Of a DNA stretch of 39,585 bases, positions 32,983-39,585 are shown piece by piece. Source of the DNA: Verrucomicrobiia bacterium (GTDB taxonomy: Bacteria; Verrucomicrobiota; Verrucomicrobiia; Verrucomicrobiales; DEV007); assembly GCA_020440025.1 (NCBI GenBank), contig JAGROX010000043.1:65275-104859 (forward strand). The letters are read 5' to 3'. Position 1 is the stretch's first letter. The number at the start of each line of letters is the position of its first letter. The translations under genes and the position numbers were made by a program. The notes under the pieces were generated by a model that ran no database searches, was not told the DNA's origin, and saw only the letters and a program-made list of their open reading frames with translations.

Positions 32983-35793
32983 TTACCATTGAGGAACGGG
33001 GGTGCTTTGCAAGCCGGAACGAATGATCTCGATGCCGTTGAGGTAGGTCTCTCCATCGATGGCTGAAAGGCTGATCGCGAGCTTGCCATCAGCACCGACC
33101 GGAGCCTTGGCGAAGGTTCGCACCATGGACCTGCCGCTCGCGGAATCCTCGGCGGTGAGTGTCTCGGTCTGGTCATTCAATTTGATTTCCAACGCACCCA
33201 GTCGCGGCATCGAAACGGGGTCAGGCGCGCAGAAAGTCAGGCGCACCTCGTAATCGCCCGCCTTCAGTCCTGCGATGTTGATTTCTTTGATTCCGCGAAC
33301 TCCTGATCCCGCCACCCAGGGCCAGCCTTGTCCACCAAGGGGCAGGAAAAGCGAATGGCGATAGAAGGTCGGCAGTTCCGCCAACGCAGGCACGGTGGTC
33401 ACGGCGACCTCGGGGGAGGGCCCTCCGATGTTCGGGAGATCGAGCCACAGGGTGCCGTCGTCGGTTTTTCGATCTCCAGGCGCGCCGAAGTTCAGGCCGA
33501 TGCGCTGGATTTTGCCATCGAGCGTGCCTGGTTCGACGGCACCCCAGGAGGCCCACTGTTCAAAGGTTTCCGGCATGCTAACCAGCGACAACGCGAGGGG
33601 CAGGGGGTAGCTGCAGGTGCAGCCCTCGTAGAAGTAGGGGAGATTCAGCACGCCATTCGCGGGAATGACGCTGTTGGTGCAACCGCTGCGGGGGCCGCTG
33701 ATGTTGATGGTGCCGCTCTCGGTTCGTTTGTCGTAAAAGGCGGGCGTGCCGGAACGCATGGAATACATCAGGCCGTAGTCGACGCCGCCGTCGCAGCCAT
33801 AGCTTTTCGGGAAAACGCGTGGCTCAGTTTCTCCGGTCAGGGGGTTGGTGCGTTCTCCGGCGCGAGGCGCTTCCGGTTTCCAATCATCCTTCTGCCGGGG
33901 CGGTCGATACTGGCTGGGCTGAATGGTTTCCTTGTCGACTTCGGTAAAGCTCTGTCGCAACTCGGGTGCTTCCTCTTTCGTCAAAATTCGACCGGTGTAG
34001 ACATCGGTAAAGGTGGTGTCGAGCAGTCGATAGTCGACCTTGCCCTGGCGCGTCGAGGCATCGGTCCAGTCCTTGGGATTGGAGATCATGACGCCGTCGA
34101 TGAACTTGGGCTGCGGGGAGCGTTTGAAGTGAGTGATGGAATCGCCGAACCACAGCAATCCCATCGGGGCCTTGACCCGGAGATCTTCGCTCGCCGCCCA
34201 GTCACCGGTGTAGTTGGACGCGCCTTCGAGCGCGCCTTCGCGAGTGATGATGCCCCAGCCATCGTTGGCATCGGCGGTGGCACGGGGGAGTTTCGCTTCC
34301 GCCGCCAGGGTGGGGAGTTCGGTGGCGTGACCGATGAGGGTGCCGCCGTAGGGACGGAGCGCCTCGTAATAGTGACGCAGTTGATCGACCGTCAGGGGCA
34401 AGGACGAATCGATCAGGATCAGGTCGGCGAGATAGGGCGGAAGCTGCACGGTGGCGGGATCGGAGTCGATCAGGTGAACCCGATCACTGGGGTAACCCTG
34501 TTGCCTCAACGACTCAACCCTGTCAGGTCGGGACTCGACGACGATGATCTGGAGTTCCGTCGTGGCGAGGAGATGCGGAATCTGGGTGTCAAGTTCGATG
34601 CCAAGAAGCACGGCGTGTCCCTGCTGCGGCAGATTCATCAGCTGCTTGCCTTCGCCGGGCGCAAAGTCTCCGGCTTTCTCAAGGAAATGGAAACGGGCCG
34701 GAAGTTTCTCTGGGTTTTCGCCGAGACAGAGCAGGCTACCCGATTTGGTGACCACGAAGAGCTTCCCATCGGCGGCGGCCAGAGATGCGATCTCATCGCT
34801 CACGCCCGGCAGAGTCTCGGTGAATTTCCACTCCCGATTGCCCGTTCGGATGGTGCTTCGAATCGCGGGCAGGCCTTCGGACCGCGGTTTGTCTTCGTGC
34901 GGCTTGGTGTTGACGTCGCTGTCGAAAAGAAGACCGCGGCGTTTGAGTTTCTGCTCTTCTTTGGCCGAAGGAGTCGAGGCAAACCAACCCCCGGGTTTGC
35001 GACCGGGGGCGGGGAGTTCAAACTCCTTCAACTTGCCCGTCTTCAAATCAAAACGCGCTGGATAAGCCTGACTGCTCGGCACGATGAGATCGTCGCCGTC
35101 GATGAGTAGATATCCCTGAGGCGCCAGTCCGCCATAGGCTTCGGCATTGTGAGGATGCACCTGGTAACGGTAGGCGGCGCGATCGTTGCGCCAGATTGTC
35201 TTGCCGGTCGCGGCATCGACGCAAAAAACGAAAGTGCCCTCCAACGGCCAGACTCCGGCGGCGAAATAGACTTTTCCCTCGTGAAGCACCGGGCCACCTC
35301 GAACGGGCCACACAGAAATGAGTCGCCCGTTGCCGAGCACCAGGCGCTCGGAGGGAACGGCGCGCTTTTTCCAGACCAGCGAGCCATCCGAGGCTTTCAC
35401 GCAATAGACGCAGCCGTCGTCCGAGCCAAAAATCACCCGTCCCTCGCGGCCGACCGGTGCGAAGCGAACGGGGCCATTGGTGAAAAACTTCCAGAGTTGC
35501 TCGCCCGTGTCCGTATCGAACGCGGTGACGCTATCATCGTTGTTGGAGCCGACAAAGAGTCGTTTGCCCAGCACGATGGGCTCGTAGTTGCCATCGAACT
35601 GCAGCCGGGTGTCACGGTAGGCCGGCGCGGGCGGGGGAAGGGCTCGGCTCCAGCGCACCTCCAGCTTTTCCGGCAGGAACGAGGGCGAGGCGGCGGTGCG
35701 GCCGGGATCATGACGCCACATAGGCCAGTCGCCGGCCAACGCGGAGACGGGAAGGGCAATCAGGAGAAGCGGGGCAAGGCAACGAAAGCGCAT
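32983..35793 (-). CDS. Secreted PQQ-type beta-propeller protein with methyltransferase-like insert and malectin-like tail
   Basis: 936 residues with signal peptide MRFRCLAPLLLIALPVSALA. PQQ/quinoprotein-like blades start at GDWPMWRHDPGRTAA and continue with VTAFDTDTGEQLWKF, VYCVKASDGSLVWKK and VDAATGKTIWRN. Residues about 393-500 look like a Rossmann fold in the order of a SAM methyltransferase (HAVLLGIEL, LQIIVVES, VHLIDSDP, ADLILIDSSLP), but without a GxGxG loop. The propeller resumes (PMGLLWFGDS, GRILTKEEAP). The last ~130 residues (GGQGWPWVAGSGVRG, EVRLTFCAPDP, LEIKLNDQTETL, TYLNGIEI) read as a malectin-like carbohydrate-binding domain. Likely periplasmic, partnered with the downstream sulfatase. 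Enzymatic activity cannot be asserted. Confidence 0.85.
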   Translation of the reverse strand: MRFRCLAPLLLIALPVSALAGDWPMWRHDPGRTAASPSFLPEKLEVRWSRALPPPAPAYRDTRLQFDGNYEPIVLGKRLFVGSNNDDSVTAFDTDTGEQLWKFFTNGPVRFAPVGREGRVIFGSDDGCVYCVKASDGSLVWKKRAVPSERLVLGNGRLISVWPVRGGPVLHEGKVYFAAGVWPLEGTFVFCVDAATGKTIWRNDRAAYRYQVHPHNAEAYGGLAPQGYLLIDGDDLIVPSSQAYPARFDLKTGKLKEFELPAPGRKPGGWFASTPSAKEEQKLKRRGLLFDSDVNTKPHEDKPRSEGLPAIRSTIRTGNREWKFTETLPGVSDEIASLAAADGKLFVVTKSGSLLCLGENPEKLPARFHFLEKAGDFAPGEGKQLMNLPQQGHAVLLGIELDTQIPHLLATTELQIIVVESRPDRVESLRQQGYPSDRVHLIDSDPATVQLPPYLADLILIDSSLPLTVDQLRHYYEALRPYGGTLIGHATELPTLAAEAKLPRATADANDGWGIITREGALEGASNYTGDWAASEDLRVKAPMGLLWFGDSITHFKRSPQPKFIDGVMISNPKDWTDASTRQGKVDYRLLDTTFTDVYTGRILTKEEAPELRQSFTEVDKETIQPSQYRPPRQKDDWKPEAPRAGERTNPLTGETEPRVFPKSYGCDGGVDYGLMYSMRSGTPAFYDKRTESGTINISGPRSGCTNSVIPANGVLNLPYFYEGCTCSYPLPLALSLVSMPETFEQWASWGAVEPGTLDGKIQRIGLNFGAPGDRKTDDGTLWLDLPNIGGPSPEVAVTTVPALAELPTFYRHSLFLPLGGQGWPWVAGSGVRGIKEINIAGLKAGDYEVRLTFCAPDPVSMPRLGALEIKLNDQTETLTAEDSASGRSMVRTFAKAPVGADGKLAISLSAIDGETYLNGIEIIRSGLQSTPVPQW

Positions 35794-35923
35794 GAGAAAA
35801 ATCTAGGGGAAATCTCGGACGAGGGAAAACCCAAAGCCGGACTGAATCGCGCAATGGCTCCGGCAATTTGCTCCCTCAATTGCGGGCTTTGCAATTGTAG
35901 GGCGCAAATGTCAGACTTCTCCC
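35794..35923. promoter_or_regulatory. Divergent promoter region
   Basis: 130 bp between the divergent PQQ-type gene and the ABC-module gene. Both promoters must lie here. A short imperfect repeat CAATTTGCTCCCTCAATTGCGGGCTTTGCAATT is visible near 35867-35897 (three CAATT copies), but no clear boxes. Confidence 0.3.
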
Positions 35924-37105
35924 GTGTTCCGCCTTCGCTCATTTACCTCCCTCGTCTTTCTGCTCGTGTTCCTGACAGTGTCGGGAGTCGCTCTCGCCTG
36001 CCAGGTCCCGGTTTTCCGTTTTGCTCTGGAGCGTTGGGTGGCGGATTCCTATCAGGTCATCATCACGCCGGGTGCGTCGGGAAAATTTTCCGAAGAAGAG
36101 CAGGCGGCCATCGATTTTCTGAAAGCGGCGCAGTCTGATGGTTTGAATCCGGATGCTCCCGGTGTTTTCGCCAACATCGCGGTGGAAATCAAAGAAACCC
36201 CGGCGGCGGATTCTCCGGTGGCGATTCTTTCGGTCACCTATCCGGAGAAGATTCGCGGGTTTGAACTCAAGCCGATCTGGACCGGCACGCTGACCCTCGA
36301 TACGGCGAAGCGTCTCATCGATTCTCCGTTGAGACGCCAACTCGTGAAGCAACTGCTCGCGGGCGAGTCGGCCGTGTGGGTGTTGGTGGAGAGCGGCGAT
36401 GCCGCCGCCGATGATGCCGCCGCCACTGCCATCGAAGAATCGGTGATCAGAGCCAAGGAGACACTGAAAATTCCCGATGGCGTCATGACCCGACAGGAAG
36501 CGGATTCGGCCACGAACTTTGCCGCGGTGAATGCGGACGATATCCTGCGGTCCGAGGTGCCGCTGAAAATCGATTTCACGCTGCTGCGGGTTTCCCGCGA
36601 CGATCCCGCCGAAGTCATGCTGCTCCCCATGATCCTGAACATCGAGGATGATCTCGGTGACTATGCGGGCGAGCCCATGGTTTTCCCGGTGTTTGGCCGA
36701 GGCCGGGTGTTGGAGCCGCTGATCGGACGCGGGGTGAATGGAGACAACGCCCTCGAGTATGCCACCTACATTTGTGGAGCCTGCTCCTGTGAGGTGAAAG
36801 ACCAGAACCCGGGGCTGGATCTCCTCATCGCCGCCGATTGGGATACGGCTCTGCATGGCAGCGAAGTGGTGATCGAAAAAATCCTGCCGCCGCTGGAAGG
36901 AGCCGGAATCCTCGCGCAAGCCGCTGCGGCCACCGATGCTTCGCTCGTTCCGGAGGACACCACCGAAACCAGTGAGTCCGAAGTCTCGTCCTCAACCTCG
37001 CCTGCGGCAGGTATCGCCATCGCACCGATGATCTTCGTCGCCGCTGCCCTTTTTATCATCATCGGGGCGGGAACGTTTCTTTTGATTCGACGCAAATCCT
37101 CATGA
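35924..37105 (+). CDS. Membrane-anchored extracytoplasmic protein of an ABC module
   Basis: 393 residues from GTG 35924 (in-frame ATG is lacking nearby). Signal-like N-terminus FTSLVFLLVFLTVSGVALACQVP with a Cys that could be a lipobox residue, a large soluble part, a conserved-looking Cys cluster YICGACSCEVKDQNPGLDLL (about 285-305), and a C-terminal TM (IAIAPMIFVAAALFIIIGAGTFLL) ending in RRKSS. ATGA overlap with the permease (37102) shows it belongs to the transporter unit. No family recognised; it may be a partner or sensor of the transporter. Membership is seen in context only. Confidence 0.7.
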   Translation: MFRLRSFTSLVFLLVFLTVSGVALACQVPVFRFALERWVADSYQVIITPGASGKFSEEEQAAIDFLKAAQSDGLNPDAPGVFANIAVEIKETPAADSPVAILSVTYPEKIRGFELKPIWTGTLTLDTAKRLIDSPLRRQLVKQLLAGESAVWVLVESGDAAADDAAATAIEESVIRAKETLKIPDGVMTRQEADSATNFAAVNADDILRSEVPLKIDFTLLRVSRDDPAEVMLLPMILNIEDDLGDYAGEPMVFPVFGRGRVLEPLIGRGVNGDNALEYATYICGACSCEVKDQNPGLDLLIAADWDTALHGSEVVIEKILPPLEGAGILAQAAAATDASLVPEDTTETSESEVSSSTSPAAGIAIAPMIFVAAALFIIIGAGTFLLIRRKSS

Positions 37106-38340
37106 ACCTCGCTCGACTCGTGCTCCGGGAGATTCGCCACCGGAAAATCAATTTCGCCCTCTCGCTTCTCGGCGCGGCCTTGGCGGTGGCGGCGGTGCTG
37201 GCGACGATCGGAGCCCTGCGCTCGCACGATCTCCAGACCGAGGCAATCATCAGCGACATGGAGGCAGCCACCCAGTCGGAGATGAAAAAGCTGGAGGACG
37301 AGATCAGGAAATCAATGAAGGGGCTCGGGTTCAACATCTACATTTTTCCCGCCGGACAGGAAATGAGCGAGGTCTATGCCGATGGCTATGCCTCGAAGAC
37401 CATGCCCGAATCCTATGTGTCCAAGTTGGCGGACAGCAAGATCGTTACGGTGAATCATCTCCTGCCGAGCCTGACTCAAAAACTCGAGTGGCCGGAGCAA
37501 AAACGCACCATCATCCTCATCGGCGTTCGGGGCGAGGTGCCCATCGCCCATCGCGATCCGAAGGCTCCGTTGATCGATCCCGTGGTGCCCGGTCACCTCG
37601 TGCTCGGATACGAACTTCATCGAAGTCTCGGTCTGAAAAAAGGAGATCCGGTCACCTTCATGGGGAAGGAATTCACGGTCGGCGACGCCTACGAGGCGCG
37701 CGGCAGCAAGGACGACATCACCATCTGGATGAATCTCGGCGAGTGTCAGGAACTGCTCGGCAAGGTGGGCTTGATCAATGCGATTCAGGCTCTGGAATGC
37801 AACTGCGCCACGCTGGATCGTCTCGGTGAAATTCGGGCCGAGTTGATGCAGATCCTGCCCGACACCCAGATCATTGAAACCCAGAGCACCGCTCTCGCAC
37901 GAGCCGAGGCTCGCAATCAGGCGGCGGCGACCGCCAGGCAACAGATCGAATCGAAGAAAGCGCAACGCGCCCAACTGAAAGCCGAGCGACAAAAGCTCGC
38001 GGGCGTCTTGTTGCCAGCCGCCACCCTGGTGTCGATGATCTGGATCGGTCTGCTGACTTTCATCAATGTCCGGGAGCGGCTTCCGGAGATTGGGATTCTG
38101 CGGGCCATCGGGGTGAAGGGACGAACCATTCTCGGCGCCTTTCTCGTTCGAGCCATCATCGCGGGGCTCGTCGGTGGCGCGATGGGTGCGGCCGTGGCCA
38201 AGTTCGTGAGTCCCACCATTTTACCCAAGGAGTGGTTGATCGCCATTTGTCTCGCCCCGCTGCTGGCCGCGCTCGGTGCCTGGTTGCCATCGCTCGCCGC
38301 TGCTCAACGCGATCCCGCCGATGTTCTTCGACATGACTAA
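37102..38340 (+). CDS. ABC transporter permease, MacB/FtsX type
   Basis: 412 residues. TM1 (INFALSLLGAALAVAAVLATIGAL, about 15-38), a large extracytoplasmic domain (about 40-300) with a coiled-coil end (ARQQIESKKAQRAQLKAERQ), then three TMs (VLLPAATLVSMIWIGLLTFI; TILGAFLVRAIIAGLVGGAMGAA; LIAICLAPLLAALGAWLPSLAAA), with RERLPEIGILRAIGVKGRTI, the FtsX-family coupling motif, and the ending RDPADVLRHD. This is the four-TM mechanotransmission type used for lipoproteins, peptides or lipids rather than solute uptake. Starts by ATGA overlap with the anchored protein; ATPase follows 48 bp later. Confidence 0.92.
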   Translation: MNLARLVLREIRHRKINFALSLLGAALAVAAVLATIGALRSHDLQTEAIISDMEAATQSEMKKLEDEIRKSMKGLGFNIYIFPAGQEMSEVYADGYASKTMPESYVSKLADSKIVTVNHLLPSLTQKLEWPEQKRTIILIGVRGEVPIAHRDPKAPLIDPVVPGHLVLGYELHRSLGLKKGDPVTFMGKEFTVGDAYEARGSKDDITIWMNLGECQELLGKVGLINAIQALECNCATLDRLGEIRAELMQILPDTQIIETQSTALARAEARNQAAATARQQIESKKAQRAQLKAERQKLAGVLLPAATLVSMIWIGLLTFINVRERLPEIGILRAIGVKGRTILGAFLVRAIIAGLVGGAMGAAVAKFVSPTILPKEWLIAICLAPLLAALGAWLPSLAAAQRDPADVLRHD

Positions 38341-38388
38341 ACCTTGGTGAGCGGACTTCCGTGTTCGACCAAGCCGAATTCTTTTGAG

Positions 38389-39108
38389 ATGACCGAATCC
38401 ATCAACAGCAATTCACCTGACGCTTCGGCGGACACTGAGGTTCGCCCTCCCGCTCTTTGCTTGGACGAGGTGAACAAACAATACCGGACGGCGGAAGGAC
38501 ACGTTCAGGCGCTCGATGAGGTTTCGCTGACTTTGGAAAATGGCGAGTTCGTGGCTCTCCACGGTCCGAGCGGTTGCGGAAAATCGACGCTGCTCCTGAT
38601 GGCTGGCGGTCTGCTTTCACCCGACAGCGGCACGCTCACCATCGCGGGCGGACATCCCTACGCGCTCGGTGCCGAGGCGCGGGCTGCCTTTCGGGCTCTG
38701 CATGTTGGTTTCGTGTTTCAGCAGTTCCACCTCATTCCCTATCTCGACGTGCTCGACAATGTCCTTGTCGGAGAACTGGCGGGCACCGGAGGCGATCATC
38801 GCGAGCGGGCGAGGGAATTGCTCGATGCTTTTCAACTCGGGCATCGGCTACATCATGTGCCGTCAAAACTCAGCATCGGAGAACAACAACGCGTCGCGCT
38901 GGCTCGCGCCTTCCTGCGGTCACCGGCCCTCATCCTCGCCGACGAACCGACCGGTAATCTCGACACGGAAAACGCCGCCATCATTCTGGAGCACCTCGGT
39001 CGATTTGCCGCCTCTGGCGACGGAGCCGTGCTCATGGTTACCCACGATGATCGCGCGCGCGCGGCGGCCAGCCGATCCGTTGAAATGCGGGATGGTCAGC
39101 TCGTCTGA
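38389..39108 (+). CDS. ABC transporter ATP-binding protein, MacB/LolD type
   Basis: 239 residues from ATG 38389 ([11 protein letters not shown]); TTG/GTG alternatives upstream add a tail with no conservation visible. Walker [11 protein letters not shown]-loop [11 protein letters not shown], signature [14 protein letters not shown], Walker [11 protein letters not shown] and H-loop VTHDD are all present; the signature has Ile where Gly is usual (LSGGE). Powers the permease immediately upstream. Confidence 0.95.
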   Translation: MTESINSNSPDASADTEVRPPALCLDEVNKQYRTAEGHVQALDEVSLTLENGEFVALHGPSGCGKSTLLLMAGGLLSPDSGTLTIAGGHPYALGAEARAAFRALHVGFVFQQFHLIPYLDVLDNVLVGELAGTGGDHRERARELLDAFQLGHRLHHVPSKLSIGEQQRVALARAFLRSPALILADEPTGNLDTENAAIILEHLGRFAASGDGAVLMVTHDDRARAAASRSVEMRDGQLV

Positions 39109-39114
39109 TAGTTT

Positions 39115-39585
39115 ATGAAATCCGCAAAGATCCTCCGGGAGAAAATCGCCAACGAAAACCGGGTCACGACCGGCATGCTCTGCACCTTCCATTTCTGGCC
39201 GGGCATGGTCGAGATGGCGATGAAGGCGGACCTCGACTACCTGATCATTGATCTGGAGCACCTGACTTTCGACGCCTCCATGGTGGCCGAGGCCTGCGCC
39301 ATCGGGCGGCGCGAGGATTTTCCCATCCTGATTCGTCCTCCCGCAGCCGAATTCACTCCCATGCGGCTGGCGATGGATCTGGGGCCCTGTGGTCTGATGG
39401 TTCCGATGGTGGAAAGCGAGGAGACCATGCGGGTGATTCAGGATGCCGTGCTGATGAAGCCGCGAGGCCGGCGTCGGCCTGGTGGACCGGGAAATCTGTG
39501 GGTCGATGACGTGAACTACGAGACTTGGAAATCGACGGTGGAGGACAACCTCATCATTCTGCCGCAGATCGAGAGTCGGGTCGGG
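39115..39585 (+). CDS. HpcH/HpaI aldolase (2-dehydro-3-deoxyglucarate aldolase-like), 3' partial
   Basis: 157 codons from ATG 39115, running off the window end. The family pattern is clear: an N-terminal MLCTFHFWPGMVEMA segment (cf. GTWV...P..VE), DLDYLIIDLEHLTFD (the IDLEH metal/base motif), ILIRPPA (IRVP-like strand), MDLGPCGLMVPMVESEE (the DLGA.G...P.V motif), and PQIES (the metal-binding IE of QIE). Such class II aldolases split 4-hydroxy-2-oxoacids, usually to pyruvate plus an aldehyde, in sugar-acid or aromatic breakdown. It starts 6 bp after the ATPase stop, so it may be co-transcribed, though a functional link is not obvious. The C-terminus is unseen. Confidence 0.88.
   Translation, partial: MKSAKILREKIANENRVTTGMLCTFHFWPGMVEMAMKADLDYLIIDLEHLTFDASMVAEACAIGRREDFPILIRPPAAEFTPMRLAMDLGPCGLMVPMVESEETMRVIQDAVLMKPRGRRRPGGPGNLWVDDVNYETWKSTVEDNLIILPQIESRVG

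Noticed and set aside
33328..35109. 593-codon plus-strand frame opposite the PQQ-type gene
   Set aside because: Antisense shadow; no ribosome-binding site, no recognisable domain.

Overview
The window reads as a piece of a moderately GC-rich chromosome from the PVC group, most likely Verrucomicrobiota (possibly Planctomycetota). This is an inference from gene content: two secreted sulfatases, a secreted PQQ-type propeller protein with a malectin-like tail, a secreted Gfo/Idh/MocA protein, a Ser/Thr kinase fused to RCC1-like repeats, and a FN3 protein with an RWDDP-rich N-terminus. No rRNA or tRNA gene was seen.

Layout. (1) 1-3114: class I ribonucleotide reductase large subunit, cut by the window start, with a good intrinsic terminator. 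(2) 3237-4400: a repeat-bearing spacer, a FN3 protein and a 15-bp-stem hairpin. (3) 4570-6482: three small plus-strand genes (secreted protein, secreted small protein, GNAT acetyltransferase). The first two are followed by attC-like recombination sites of identical 125-bp length and the third by a degenerate one. This looks like an integron cassette cluster without an integrase in view. (4) 6504-11425: secreted oxidoreductase, REP-like hairpins, a hybrid histidine kinase with two receiver domains, and a stand-alone receiver protein. (5) 11445-17011: Ser/Thr kinase-RCC1 protein, sulfatase, two tail-to-tail overlapping paralogous small secreted proteins and a small membrane coiled-coil protein.

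(6) 17213-30743 is a defence island. It runs hsdM, hsdS, a 1259-aa reverse transcriptase fused to a C-terminal nitrilase domain (the architecture of DRT type 1 and related nitrilase-bearing UG reverse transcriptases), a xylose-isomerase/AP-endonuclease-2-like TIM barrel, a VapBC-type toxin-antitoxin pair, hsdR, and a YgjP-like metallopeptidase. Most junctions are 4-bp ATGA stop/start overlaps, implying translational coupling. The type I RM part carries lesions as given: hsdM is broken by two apparent single-base losses in short homopolymers, and hsdR has an in-frame TGA about 130 codons before its natural end. The RT-nitrilase, HsdS, TIM barrel, VapBC and metallopeptidase are open with their key residues present.

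(7) 30777-35793 (minus): a PQQ-type propeller protein with an embedded methyltransferase-like Rossmann segment, followed 7 bp later by a second sulfatase with a C-terminal beta-sandwich-like tail; probably one operon for sulfated-glycan metabolism. (8) 35924-39585 (plus): a membrane-anchored extracytoplasmic protein, a MacB/FtsX-type permease and its ATPase (an ABC module with an ATGA overlap), then an HpcH/HpaI-type aldolase cut by the window end.
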